A stretch of 64,000 nucleotides of DNA from Prevotella sp. (GCA_017428055.1 JAFRRN010000034.1:1-64000); one strand, 5' to 3'. Counted from the first letter of the stretch, positions 25,227 to 33,985 are shown. Notes: generated by a model from the letters alone, not told the origin. Translations and numbers: made by a program.

Positions 25227-25783
25227 CTGACCCGTAGTTTCAAGACGGCATTGAGGTCAACGCCCAAGTCAGTATCTATCCAAGGAACGGCATCATGGTC
25301 GGTGTTGAGGATAAAGGCGAGGCCACGCTCCTTGCCTAATTGTGCCAAGGCAGTGGCAATCTTTGCCTTTAAGGGGGCGTAAGCATCATGTTCCGCCTGT
25401 TGCAAGAGCCGTTGCGACTCCTCTTTGAAGGCGACGTTCCTTTCCATCATGTCCTGCAATTCCGCTTGCCGCTTCTTCAATATGGAAGGGGCAAGGTCGC
25501 GTTGCTCTTCCAAGAATGCCTCATACCGCTTGCTGAACTCCGCCTCTGAGCGGCTTGCCTCGTCTTGGAACTGCTTGGCAAGGGTCTCGACGTTTTTCTT
25601 CGCTTGGGTGTATGCTGGCATGGAGTGCAGCACCTCGTCATAGCTAAAGTAGCCAAAAACCAATGCCTTGGGTTCTTCAACTGGCTCTTCTTGTGGCACT
25701 TCCACATCAATAGAGTCAATGGGTTCGGGTTGCCCCGACACCGTTAAAGCGAAGAATGAAAGGATTAATGGAAAGAATCGCAT
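25223..25783 (-). CDS. OmpH/Skp-family periplasmic chaperone, third copy
   Basis: Periplasmic holdase for outer-membrane proteins. Start chosen at MRFFPLILSFFALTVSG (25783), which gives a signal peptide; the frame extends 31 codons upstream through repeat DNA. A proline/glutamate-rich stretch (EVPQEEPVEEPKA) precedes the Skp body: FGYFSYDEVLHSMPAYTQA, a coiled-coil arm (about 60-130, AKQFQDEASRSEAEFSKRY), and ALAQLGKERGLAFILN. It is longer and more diverged than the two upstream copies and has a longer N-terminal linker. Confidence 0.85.
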   Translation of the reverse strand: MRFFPLILSFFALTVSGQPEPIDSIDVEVPQEEPVEEPKALVFGYFSYDEVLHSMPAYTQAKKNVETLAKQFQDEASRSEAEFSKRYEAFLEEQRDLAPSILKKRQAELQDMMERNVAFKEESQRLLQQAEHDAYAPLKAKIATALAQLGKERGLAFILNTDHDAVPWIDTDLGVDLNAVLKLRVR

Positions 25784-25796
25784 GTTGCCGATGTTG

Positions 25797-25882
25797 AATG
25801 ATTTGTGTTGAATGTTTAGTGTTAAGTGTTGAGTGATTATATGTCTATTCAACACTAAACACTCAACACCAAACACTCAACA
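25797..25882. repeat. Inverted repeat of GTGTTGAGTGTTTA-type words inside the operon
   Basis: The interval between the second and third ompH-type genes consists of GTTGAATG/TGTTTAGTGTTAAGTG words followed by their complements (CACTAAACACTCAACACC..), able to form a long imperfect hairpin in the operon mRNA. It may affect processing or differential expression of downstream genes. Confidence 0.7.
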
Positions 25883-25892
25883 AATAAGAATT

Positions 25893-26390
25893 TTACTTCA
25901 GTTTGCGAACCTCACTCTTGCAAGCCTCCGTCACATCGTCACACAAGGTGGGATTGATGAAAGGCAATGAGTTCTTCATCACGATGTACACATACTTGCC
26001 ATTGGTGCCGACGGTCTCGATGGCCTTGGCAACCTTGGCTTGTATCGGGTTCAACAACTCCTGCTGTTTCTGTTGCAATTGTTGGCTATTGTCCTGATAG
26101 GCTTGCTGGATTTTCTGTTGCATCTCCATCAAGGCCTGTTCGGTCTCTTCTTGCTTGGTGGCGTTCATGGTAGACTTTGTCTTGTCATACTCCTCTGCCT
26201 TACGCTTGAATTCTTCTTGCATCGACTGCAAGTCATTGTCATATTGTTTGGCAAGAGCCTGTAGGTCACCTTGTGCCTTGGCATATTCAGGGAGATCCTG
26301 TGCCACGGCATCATAATCAACACAACCAAACTTCTGCGCAAACATCGTCATGGGTGCCAGAAGCATTAGCATCATAAAAAACTTTTTCAT
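25893..26390 (-). CDS. OmpH/Skp-family periplasmic chaperone, second copy
   Basis: Signal peptide MKKFFMMLMLLAPMTMFAQ (start at 26390 preferred over 26435). The mature protein begins KFGCVDYDAVAQDLPEYAKA, the family pattern, then an alpha-helical arm rich in Gln/Lys/Glu (about 45-120, including MQQKIQQAYQDNSQQL) and a C-terminal ETVGTNGKYVYIVMKN segment. It probably acts with its neighbours and BamA in escorting barrel proteins across the periplasm. Confidence 0.9.
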   Translation of the reverse strand: MKKFFMMLMLLAPMTMFAQKFGCVDYDAVAQDLPEYAKAQGDLQALAKQYDNDLQSMQEEFKRKAEEYDKTKSTMNATKQEETEQALMEMQQKIQQAYQDNSQQLQQKQQELLNPIQAKVAKAIETVGTNGKYVYIVMKNSLPFINPTLCDDVTEACKSEVRKLK

Positions 26391-26438
26391 TTTCTTCGTT
26401 CTATTAAAATTAATAATATGTATTCTTGGAATCACGAG

Positions 26439-26954
26439 TTAGTTAGCATAGCCCAATTTCTGCAACACCTCGTTGCTGATGTCGATGGTAGGCGAGGCGA
26501 AGATGATGCCCGCCCCGTCGCTGGCACGATCAAGCACGAGCTGGTATCCGCGTAATTCGGCTATCTCTTTCACCGTGTTATAGATTTCATCCTGGATAGG
26601 ACTCATCAAGCTTTCACGCTTCTTAAACAACTCTCCCTCTGGGCCAAAGTATTTCTTCTTCAGGTCGCTTGCCTCCTTCTCCTTTTGCATGATGGCCTCT
26701 TGCTTGGCTTTCTTTTGTTCTTGGGAGAGGAATACCACCTCGTTCTGGTAGTTTTTGTACATGGTATTTGCCTCGGTATTGAGGGCTTCCACCTCGGCTT
26801 GCCATTTCTTGCTCACTTGGTTGAGCTGCTCATTGGCACGTTCATACGCCGGGATGTTCTTCAGGATATACTCCATGTCAAGCATGGCAAACTTCTGTGC
26901 ACCTGCCGTCAATGCCATAACGGCGAGAATGCTTATCAACATCATTTTCTTCAT
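26439..26954 (-). CDS. OmpH/Skp-family periplasmic chaperone, first copy
   Basis: Signal peptide MKKMMLISILAVMALTAGAQ. Mature sequence KFAMLDMEYILKNIPAYERA is diagnostic for the OmpH/Skp family; the helical arm (about 40-115, SKKWQAEVEALNTEANTMY) and AELRGYQLVLDRASDGAGI end follow. 171 aa is typical. It lies 30 bp downstream of bamA, the conserved arrangement in Bacteroidetes and many Proteobacteria. Confidence 0.92.
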   Translation of the reverse strand: MKKMMLISILAVMALTAGAQKFAMLDMEYILKNIPAYERANEQLNQVSKKWQAEVEALNTEANTMYKNYQNEVVFLSQEQKKAKQEAIMQKEKEASDLKKKYFGPEGELFKKRESLMSPIQDEIYNTVKEIAELRGYQLVLDRASDGAGIIFASPTIDISNEVLQKLGYAN

Positions 26955-26984
26955 ATCACTCGTTATTAGTTTTAAAATACATTT

Positions 26985-29630
26985 TTAGAATTCTTGGCCA
27001 AGGATGAAGTGGAACTGCGAACCACCTCTCGTGCCAAATACCTTATCGAAGCCGTATGCCCAGTCGATACCCATCAAGCCGACCATCGGCAGGAAGATAC
27101 GCACGCCGACTCCCGCCGAGCGTTTCATGTCGAATGGGTTGAAGTTCTTGGTCTCATTCCATGCGTTACCCGCCTCTAAGAATGTCAGGCCGTAGATGGT
27201 CGTATTTCCCAACATGAAGGGATAGCGCAACTCCAATGTGAAGCGGTCGTAAGCATAACCCTCTTGGTAATAAGGGGTGAGCGATCCATTCTCGTAACCA
27301 CGCAAGCCAATGGTCTCCTCTGCATAGCTTGTCGAGTAGCCGCTCATGCCATCGCCACCCATGTAATATGTCTCGAAGGGAGACTTCTTGTATTTATTGT
27401 ATGAGCCCAAGATACCCAACTCCACGCGTGTCATCAGCACAAGACATTTTGCACCCTTGGTGAGTGCGGTGTAAGTACGAGCCTTAAACTTCCACTTGTG
27501 GTATTCCACCCATCGATACTTTTCTTGTTGCTCTTGGCTATATGTAGCAGACTGGCTGTTGTTCGCCAAGTTCTTGTAATCCTTTCCGTCCCACAACGAC
27601 CATGGGGGCGTGAGCGTGACGGATGCCAAGAACTCCGACCCACGGCGTGGGAACAACTGGTTGTCTGTAGAGGTACGGCTCAATGAGATACCCAAGTTCA
27701 AGTTGTTGGAATTGCCATTACGCATCAAGAAGTAAGCCCAATTCTTCAACATGTAACGTGTGTATGAAAGTTGCATAGAGAGGAAGAAATAGTCATCTGG
27801 CCAGCGTAGGCGCTTACCCCAACCCAATGATACACCTAATAACTGCACATATTTGTCGGGGTCATAATAGTTCTCATAGCTGTTGTAATAACTATTTCCA
27901 TAGCCATATAGATAATTGTAATAATTGTTCAAGTAACCGCTATTATAGTAGTTGCTCGAAACATCGGTCTGCTTGGAATAGTATGCACCCACACTGAACT
28001 GGATGGGTCGCTTGCCCCCAAACCAGTTAGTAGAGTAGCTTGTATTGTACGACTGGTAATACCGGCCATTGGTTTGGGCGCCGATGGAGAGGACTTCACC
28101 ATCGCCGATAGGCATAATGCCACGATGCTCTTTGTTCTTATTGAACAGGTTTGCCATGGAGAAGTTATTGAGCTTCAATCCGATACGGCCAATCACACCC
28201 GTCTGTCCCCATCCAAGGGAGAACTCCACTTGGTCGTTAGACTTCTGTTCCAAGTCCCAATTGATGTCCACAGTTCCATCTTCACCATTGGGTTGTGGGT
28301 CGGGATTGATCTTCTCGGGGTCGAAATGTCCCATGGATGCTAATTCACGGGCTGTACGCATAAGCGCATCCTTGGAGAAGAGGTCCCCAGGTTTGGTACG
28401 CAACTCACGGCGGATGACGTTCTCATACAAACGGTCGTTGCCATTGATACGTACGCGGTTGATGTGTGCCTGTGGTCCTTCCTGGATGCGCATCTCCAAG
28501 TCGATGGAGTCGCCTACAATATTCACCTCGGAAGGATCAAGCTGATAGAAAAGATAGCCATTGTTCCAATACTCATTACCCACGGCATCTTCATCCCCAG
28601 AAAGACGTTTTTGCAGAAGTTTCTGGTTGTAGACATCGCCCTTATTCATGCCAAGTATATGGCTGAGGTACCCCGTGGGATAGACGGTATTGCCCACCCA
28701 ACGGATGTCGCGGATATAATACTTTTGTCCTTCATCCACCTTCACATAGACGTTGACATGTTTATCGTCCACATTCCACACGCTGTCTTCCACGATTCGT
28801 GCGTCACGATAGCCGTATTCGTTGTATTTCTCAATGAGGTTTTGCTTATCTGTCTTCCACCGCTCAGGCGTGAATTTCTTGGCTTTGAGGAACGTGGAAA
28901 GCTTACCCGCCTCATGGGTCTTGGCAAATGCACCCTTTTTCAGGAAACCACCTTTAATCTTACTGTCTTTTAGCTCTGTGTTACCTTCGAGGATGATGTT
29001 ACGCACTTTCATCTTCTCTTTCTTGTCGATAACGACATCAAGGATGACATGGTTTTTCTCCGACACATCCTCTCGTTGCAGGATTTCAATGTCAGCATTC
29101 TTGAAACCCTTATCGTCAAAGTATTTCTTAGCGAGGATTTTGGCACGGTCGATGACGTTAGGATGTAGGCTCATACCCTTGATAATTCCCAACTTCTGCT
29201 CCATATCCTCGCGTTCCGACTTCTTCAAGCCAATATAATTGATGGTTGAAACACGTGGGCGGGTTGCCAAGGTGATGTGTAAATAAATCTTGTTGCCCAC
29301 CAAAGAATCGGCAGAAATCTTCACGTCAGAGAACAATCCATGCCGCCAATAACGTTTCACGGCATCGGTAATGGCCATGCCAGGAACTTCTATCTCCTGC
29401 CCCACCGTCAGTCCTGATATACCCGTGAGCATATAGTCCTCATATCCTTCTACCCCAGAAACGTTGATGCCGCCCAAGACACATGTGCGCGGCGTACCAG
29501 CATACGATATGTCGGGGTTGACGATGACATCCTGCGCCTCCAAACGTAAGGGAAGCAAGGCAAGTAGGCAGATAGGCAAAATGCCTCCCATCATCACCCA
29601 GACCTTATTTAATATAGAATAATATCTCAC
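26985..29630 (-). CDS. bamA: Outer membrane protein assembly factor BamA
   Basis: Central Omp85 component that inserts beta-barrel proteins. An N-terminal export segment (MMGGILPICLLALLPLRLEA) is followed by POTRA domains (about 45-450; repeats such as VSTINYIGLKKSEREDMEQ and VRNIILEGNTELKD) and the 16-strand barrel with terminal phenylalanine (FILGQEF). The barrel contains a Tyr/Asn-rich insert (around residues 555-600, with YNYLYGYGNSYYNSYENYY) that I take for an exposed loop. 881 aa is slightly longer than the ~800 aa enterobacterial form. It lies 25 bp after uppS and 30 bp before the Skp-like genes. Confidence 0.95.
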   Translation of the reverse strand: MRYYSILNKVWVMMGGILPICLLALLPLRLEAQDVIVNPDISYAGTPRTCVLGGINVSGVEGYEDYMLTGISGLTVGQEIEVPGMAITDAVKRYWRHGLFSDVKISADSLVGNKIYLHITLATRPRVSTINYIGLKKSEREDMEQKLGIIKGMSLHPNVIDRAKILAKKYFDDKGFKNADIEILQREDVSEKNHVILDVVIDKKEKMKVRNIILEGNTELKDSKIKGGFLKKGAFAKTHEAGKLSTFLKAKKFTPERWKTDKQNLIEKYNEYGYRDARIVEDSVWNVDDKHVNVYVKVDEGQKYYIRDIRWVGNTVYPTGYLSHILGMNKGDVYNQKLLQKRLSGDEDAVGNEYWNNGYLFYQLDPSEVNIVGDSIDLEMRIQEGPQAHINRVRINGNDRLYENVIRRELRTKPGDLFSKDALMRTARELASMGHFDPEKINPDPQPNGEDGTVDINWDLEQKSNDQVEFSLGWGQTGVIGRIGLKLNNFSMANLFNKNKEHRGIMPIGDGEVLSIGAQTNGRYYQSYNTSYSTNWFGGKRPIQFSVGAYYSKQTDVSSNYYNSGYLNNYYNYLYGYGNSYYNSYENYYDPDKYVQLLGVSLGWGKRLRWPDDYFFLSMQLSYTRYMLKNWAYFLMRNGNSNNLNLGISLSRTSTDNQLFPRRGSEFLASVTLTPPWSLWDGKDYKNLANNSQSATYSQEQQEKYRWVEYHKWKFKARTYTALTKGAKCLVLMTRVELGILGSYNKYKKSPFETYYMGGDGMSGYSTSYAEETIGLRGYENGSLTPYYQEGYAYDRFTLELRYPFMLGNTTIYGLTFLEAGNAWNETKNFNPFDMKRSAGVGVRIFLPMVGLMGIDWAYGFDKVFGTRGGSQFHFILGQEF

Positions 29631-29655
29631 TTGATTTATTACTTATGATGCAATG

Positions 29656-30414
29656 TTACTCTTTCTCACTCTCCAAGTCTTCCTCCACCTGCGCCTCTGT
29701 CTTACCAAACCGACGCTGACGACCCTGGAAACTCTCAATAGCCTTATATAAATCCTCTTCCATGAAGTCTGGCCAATAGGTATCGCAGAAATACAACTCG
29801 GAATAGGCAATCTGCCAGAGCAGATAATTACTGACACGCAACTCACCACCAGTACGAATCAAGAGGTCGGGATCGGGCATGAAGTTTGTTGTCAGATGCC
29901 GTGCTACCATTGCCTCGTCGATGTCGCTCACGTCTTGATAGCCTTCCTCTCCGAGGTCGTGCCGACGAATGATGTCACGCATGGCGTTTACCATCTCCCA
30001 ACGGCTGGAATAACTCAAGGCGACCACCATGGTCATCGTATCGTTATCCTTCGTATGCTCCTCTGTGTCTTGGAGTTTCTGGCGCACCACCTCGGGGATG
30101 CGGCTGAGGTCACCTATCACCCGAAAGCGCACGTTGTTTTTCATGAAAATCTCATCCTCCAACGACGTGAGAACCAACCCCATCAAGGCGGCAACCTCAT
30201 CTGCGGGGCGATTCCAGTTCTCCGTGGAGAAAGTGTATAGCGTGAGGAACTTCACACCAAGGCGTGTACATTCCGACGTGATACGGCGCACCGCCTCCAC
30301 TCCCTCTTGATGCCCAAAACTGCGGGGCTTGCCACGTTGTGCCGCCCAGCGTCCGTTGCCATCCATGATGATGGCGATGTGCTGCGGGATTCGTGTCTTA
30401 TCTAATGTTATCAT
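29656..30414 (-). CDS. uppS: Isoprenyl transferase (undecaprenyl diphosphate synthase)
   Basis: cis-Prenyltransferase that makes the C55 lipid carrier for peptidoglycan and surface glycans. The diphosphate-binding start [17 protein letters not shown] (catalytic Asp about 18), the FSTENWNRP motif and the [19 protein letters not shown] signature are all intact. 252 aa is normal. It precedes bamA by 25 bp and follows the DUF6089-type gene by 30 bp. Confidence 0.95.
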   Translation of the reverse strand: MITLDKTRIPQHIAIIMDGNGRWAAQRGKPRSFGHQEGVEAVRRITSECTRLGVKFLTLYTFSTENWNRPADEVAALMGLVLTSLEDEIFMKNNVRFRVIGDLSRIPEVVRQKLQDTEEHTKDNDTMTMVVALSYSSRWEMVNAMRDIIRRHDLGEEGYQDVSDIDEAMVARHLTTNFMPDPDLLIRTGGELRVSNYLLWQIAYSELYFCDTYWPDFMEEDLYKAIESFQGRQRRFGKTEAQVEEDLESEKE

Positions 30415-30444
30415 ATTATCTTTCTCTCTATCAATTCCTTTTCC

Positions 30445-31161
30445 TTACTCATCCTCATTATGACATGTGCGGCACTTTGCCATGAAGCTATATGTGAGCG
30501 AAAACATCAATGCCGTATAGCAATCGGTGTTCTTAAATGCCCCCGAGCTCTTGACATCGTATGGGTCTTTCACACCATCAAGTTCATCGCTCAACGAGAA
30601 ATGCACGCCCCATTCCGCTCCGAAGTTCAACCTATCGCCAATCTTATATTTCACGCCAAGACCCAAGGGAACATTCGCAGTAAAGACATTCGTACCATTA
30701 CCTGTGACGAAAGTGCCGCCCAGTCCTATAAATATATAAGGTGTAAGACGCTGCGCCCCACGATAGTCTCGTCCCGTGCCGTATGGCCAGAAGTTGTACT
30801 CACAGGTCACGGAGCCGTCGATGAGTGTCTTGTTAAAAAGATATGGCGTCTCCACATAATCGTGATAATAGGTTTTCATGTCTTCAGATGACCCCTTCAA
30901 CTTGCCATACATGGCATCAAACTTAAATCCCACCCATGGATTGAGAAGGCGGCGTAACAATAATGTCGCCCCAGGTTGGAAGTCCTTGGTCAATTTGGCA
31001 TTGAAGTCTCCTAAATAATTGACCACCCCAACGCCCGCACCTACCTCCATCAAGTATTCCGGATCGCTTTGGGCAAAAGAGCGAATGGGCATGATAAGAA
31101 AGAATATCACGACCCCATCCAACCATTTCTTGCCAAATCGCAGAACTCCTTTATTGCTCAT
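30445..31161 (-). CDS. DUF6089-like outer-membrane barrel protein
   Basis: Start at 31161 (MSNKGVLRFGKKWLDG) gives an N-terminal hydrophobic export segment (VVIFFLIMPIRSFAQ) and overlaps the upstream gene's stop by 11 bp; a longer frame reaches 31260 but runs through that gene. The mature part alternates beta strands (EVGAGVGVVNYLGDFN, FKFDAMYGKLKG, PYIFIGLGGTFVTG) as in small Bacteroidetes outer-membrane barrels that regularly precede uppS-bamA. It ends with a CRTCHNEDE tail. Function unknown; an accessory in envelope biogenesis is suggested only by position. Confidence 0.8.
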   Translation of the reverse strand: MSNKGVLRFGKKWLDGVVIFFLIMPIRSFAQSDPEYLMEVGAGVGVVNYLGDFNAKLTKDFQPGATLLLRRLLNPWVGFKFDAMYGKLKGSSEDMKTYYHDYVETPYLFNKTLIDGSVTCEYNFWPYGTGRDYRGAQRLTPYIFIGLGGTFVTGNGTNVFTANVPLGLGVKYKIGDRLNFGAEWGVHFSLSDELDGVKDPYDVKSSGAFKNTDCYTALMFSLTYSFMAKCRTCHNEDE

Positions 31162-32581
31162 ATCCCACCTGTTCCTGATTCCATCCCAAACGGTTAGTCC
31201 TTCCTCGCCACACCTGGCCGGTGCCTCCACAGAACACCCATAGATAGTTGTCGTCATCACTGGTCATCGCAAATGACGTGTCACTCGAAGAGAATCCTGC
31301 CGGGAAACTATATGTCGCATTCATAGACCACGTGACACCCCTGTCCTCACTCCGATAAAAATGGGCAAAAGCCGACTGCTTGCCATCAAAGGACTCGCCA
31401 CCCAAAGCAATCAAGCCAGAGTCATACCCCACCACCTGGAGGTTATTCAGGCGCGGGAGTTGCGACTTGTTTTCTTTGGAAGGTGTATAATAAAACCAAG
31501 GTTGGTCTTGGGATTTGCCATCCAGCTCTTCCACTTTCCCCCAAACGACAGCGGTGGTGTCAGCCTCATACGACGCGTCGCGGTTTCCTATGAGCAAGAG
31601 CGTATATGTGTTGACGTTGACATTCGAAGAAAGAACCATGAAATTCACATCTCGTGTTGGCAACAATTGCGCATCAGTATCAAGCGTTGACAACTGCCAA
31701 TCGTTATATACCGAAGGTGACTCAAGCATGATTCCCTCACCCGTCAAGCCATATATGCTACCTTTACCAGCACCTAAAAGGCACCCTAAATCCACCTTTG
31801 CCATAGGCAAACAACCTCTGCTATCATCGAAACATTGGTAGAGGCTGCCATCAGAAACAAACGAGGGAATGCCATACAACAAGGTGAAGTTTTTGTAGGC
31901 ATCGGCAGCGAATGGGCTTGTCGATACTTCCGTCCAAGTGATGCCATTGTCCACACTGCCTTTGTAGACCTTTGAACCAGTGCCATCGTTGCCCATCAAC
32001 CATAACTTGCCATTGGCAGAAAGCACTTTCATACCTTGCATAGAAGCAACCACGGCATCATTGTCAACAACTTTACGCCAAAGGAAGGAGTCTGCAACCT
32101 CATGGTGAACATTGACATGCACCGTATAGGAACGGTATGCCGTACCCATCGTGTTGAAAACACGGAATTCCAAAGGGTTGGTAAAGTCAAGTGAGTCGGA
32201 GCTTGTCACGGACACCAAGCTGTCTGCGGTGAGATCCTTAGTCTTGAGGTTCACGACTATGAGGCCAGAGTTCTTGGACGTTGCCGACACCAAAACCTTG
32301 GAAACGTCAATGCCAAGAGGCAAAGAGTCGATATTGTAAATCTCTTTTTTATACTGGTCAATATAGAATTTGTATTTGCTACAGTCGAGGGTGGTCTTAT
32401 AGACACTATCCTCGCCTGTGGACGACTTGGTATGTATATATCTGTTGAGCGTCCCCACACTAAATGACGTAATGGCTGTATCATCATAATACACGACCTC
32501 ATCGGAATCGTTTTTTAGACATGAGGCAAGCACAAAAATACTTGAAAAAAACACGAAAAATATCGCTATCTTATTCTTCAT
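31151..32581 (-). CDS. DUF6242-like lipoprotein
   Basis: Start at 32581 (MKNKIAIFFVFFSSIFVLASC) gives a signal peptide with lipobox LASC followed by KNDSD, so the protein should be lipidated. The N-terminal ~150 residues form a beta domain; the rest looks like a WD/kelch-like propeller of repeated blades (LWLMGNDGTGSKVYKGSVDNG, GVTWSMNATYS, DDNYLWVFCGGTGQVWRG). Found in Bacteroidales only, as far as I know, and of unknown function. It heads the operon leading to uppS, bamA and murI. Confidence 0.78.
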   Translation of the reverse strand: MKNKIAIFFVFFSSIFVLASCLKNDSDEVVYYDDTAITSFSVGTLNRYIHTKSSTGEDSVYKTTLDCSKYKFYIDQYKKEIYNIDSLPLGIDVSKVLVSATSKNSGLIVVNLKTKDLTADSLVSVTSSDSLDFTNPLEFRVFNTMGTAYRSYTVHVNVHHEVADSFLWRKVVDNDAVVASMQGMKVLSANGKLWLMGNDGTGSKVYKGSVDNGITWTEVSTSPFAADAYKNFTLLYGIPSFVSDGSLYQCFDDSRGCLPMAKVDLGCLLGAGKGSIYGLTGEGIMLESPSVYNDWQLSTLDTDAQLLPTRDVNFMVLSSNVNVNTYTLLLIGNRDASYEADTTAVVWGKVEELDGKSQDQPWFYYTPSKENKSQLPRLNNLQVVGYDSGLIALGGESFDGKQSAFAHFYRSEDRGVTWSMNATYSFPAGFSSSDTSFAMTSDDDNYLWVFCGGTGQVWRGRTNRLGWNQEQVGYEQ

Positions 32582-32630
32582 CACACTCATACAAACGTTA
32601 TACGATATGCACAAAACTATTTTTAGCTTG

Positions 32631-32638
32631 CAAATTTA
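32631..32638 (-). promoter_or_regulatory. -7 box of the envelope operon
   Basis: On the minus strand TAAATTTG fits TAnnTTTG, about 50 nt before the DUF6242-type start. A TTTG lies only 12 bp further upstream, so -33 spacing is not ideal. Confidence 0.45.
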
Positions 32639-32759
32639 AGCAGAAATCCGCAAAAAGCGGACTTTTTTAATGCTTTATTATGGAAAAAGGCATGATATAC
32701 CCCGTTTTTTAAGGTCTGTTTAGAGTTTTTTACTATCCATCAACACCTACAAACCCTGT

Positions 32760-32900
32760 TTATATGTTCCACACATCGTTGGCACTATTCAGGCGTATGG
32801 CGGATTTCGTCTCGGCAGTTGCCACTGTCATGTTGTTTAACTCATCATAGGTTTTTTCATCGATGTAAATGGCTCCATCGCCAGTAATGCCGATTTTTAT
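32760..32900 (-). pseudogene. Short open frame without start codon, possible gene remnant
   Basis: A 46-codon open frame (ITGDGAIYIDEKTYDELNN.. to ..SANDVWNI, stop TAA at 32760-32762) has ordinary protein-like composition but no ATG at its beginning; an upstream in-frame TGA closes it. A 23-residue product could start at an internal ATG (MTVATAETK). It is most likely the C-terminal leftover of a deleted gene; parent unknown. Apart from this and the operon promoter, 32582-32933 contains nothing I recognise. Confidence 0.3.
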
Positions 32901-32933
32901 GTGTCAACATGCGAAGATTGTCGCCATCAACGC

Positions 32934-32962
32934 TTGGATTTCGGGGAAAAACCGTATCTTTG
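32934..32962 (+). promoter_or_regulatory. Promoter immediately before the DUF6078-like gene
   Basis: TATCTTTG (32955-32962) fits the -7 consensus, with TTGG at 32934 in -33 position. The predicted start of transcription falls at about 32966, next to the ATG at 32967, so the mRNA may be leaderless or nearly so. Confidence 0.55.
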
Positions 32963-32966
32963 CAAC

Positions 32967-33413
32967 ATGAATACCACTATCGACCAACCGTTCAACCTTA
33001 GTTTCGTGCCACCGATGTGGCAACTGTGTTTCTGCGATGGGTGCCCGCGCCATGCGGAGTGCCTACGCTATGCCACGGGGCAGCATGTGCCGGAAGACCG
33101 CACATGGGGCCCCGCCATCTTTCCCACCGCCTATCGCAACGGGCCTTGCCGCCATTTCAAGGCGATACGCACCGTCAAGGCGGCTTATGGCTTCGCCCCG
33201 CTCTTTCGCGAGGTGAAACAGAAAGACTTCACGCCCCTGCGCAATAAGATGAAGGCGTACCTCGGCGGCCACGGCACGTATTACCGCTACAACCGAGGCG
33301 AAAGGCTGCTCACGCCCGCACAGCAGCAATGGATTCTCGACCTCTTCGCCCGCCACGGCTACACCGAGGGGCTTGCCTTCGCCCATTACGTCGAGGTAAT
33401 CGACTTCTCGTAA
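32967..33413 (+). CDS. DUF6078-like cysteine-containing protein
   Basis: 148 residues from MNTTIDQPFNLSFVPPMW; the frame extends to 32901 but that start would lie upstream of the promoter. N-terminal cysteines and histidine (LCFCDGCPRHAECLRYATG) form a likely zinc- or Fe-S-binding knuckle (CxCxxC..C), followed by GPCRHFKAIR and a helical C-terminus with a winged-helix look (MKAYLGGHGTYYRYNRG, LTPAQQQWILDLFARHG). Family members occur in Bacteroidales, function unknown. Confidence 0.7.
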   Translation: MNTTIDQPFNLSFVPPMWQLCFCDGCPRHAECLRYATGQHVPEDRTWGPAIFPTAYRNGPCRHFKAIRTVKAAYGFAPLFREVKQKDFTPLRNKMKAYLGGHGTYYRYNRGERLLTPAQQQWILDLFARHGYTEGLAFAHYVEVIDFS

Positions 33414-33452
33414 CCATACGTCCGCCATCTCTTGACCATGCATCCATCGGGA

Positions 33453-33535
33453 GTACCACGTCGTGGTAGCCTCCCTCCCACGTTGTGGTACGCACAATAC
33501 CACGCCTTGGTACTGCCAGTACCAAATACAGGTAC
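33453..33535. repeat. Cluster of four 17-nt palindromic units, 22-bp period
   Basis: Units start at 33453 (GTACCACGTCGTGGTAG), 33475 (CTCCCACGTTGTGGTAC), 33497 (ATACCACGCCTTGGTAC) and 33519 (GTACCAAATACAGGTAC). The geometry equals that of the clusters at 21725 and 58959, but the arms read GTACCA/TGGTAC in place of GTCCAA/TTGGAC. The flank GCATCCATCGGGAGT, read in reverse, resembles the GGCACTCCACTGATGCC flank of the first cluster. Confidence 0.75.
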
Positions 33536-33748
33536 AGATTTTGGTACTATGGGTATCTTGGCATCTGCGTATCGGCAAATGAAGGGTTTTCATGCACTTT
33601 TCCCTTCGAAAAAGCATGGATTTGCATTTTTTGTTGTAATTTTGCATGATGCATCGTTTGCGCTGGTCGCAGGGTGCTGTGGCGGTGCAGGAATGCCTGC
33701 CACATGATTTTCGCGGGAATTTAGCACATTTGCTATTTATTCGAAAGA

Positions 33749-33930
33749 ACGTCCTTGAAGTTTGGCCACTGATAGACGTACTTCATAGAATAAAGAGCAG
33801 ATGTCCACTTGATACGTGGACGTCTGCCTTGTCTGTGAAGTACGGGTCAGGCCAAACACCCAAGGACGTGGACGAGGGGATTGTCCACGTCCTTTATGCC
33901 TTCAAGTGGCGGGGTGTCTGGCTTGGCAAT
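33749..33930. repeat. Large nested inverted repeats upstream of the methylase
   Basis: ACGTCCTTG-AAG-TTTGGCC (33750-33767) pairs with GGCCAAA-CACC-CAAGGACGT (33850-33869), enclosing GTACTTCA/TGAAGTAC and an inner hairpin GCAGATGTCCAC..GTGGACGTCTGC (33798-33827). GCCAAACACCC can alternatively pair with GGGTGTCTGGC (33912-33922), around GGACGTGGAC..GTCCACGTCC. The region 33414-33985 otherwise has no credible gene. A regulatory RNA leader or a transposon-like fold-back element are both possible. Confidence 0.65.
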
Positions 33931-33985
33931 ACGTTTCTTGAGATACTTCCCCTTCAACGTAAGAACTCACAGAAACGTACTACAA

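Noticed and set aside
33063-33647. 194-codon minus-strand frame over the DUF6078-like gene and palindromes
   Set aside because: Antisense to the gene with cysteine-knuckle pattern and its own promoter, and crosses the palindrome cluster.
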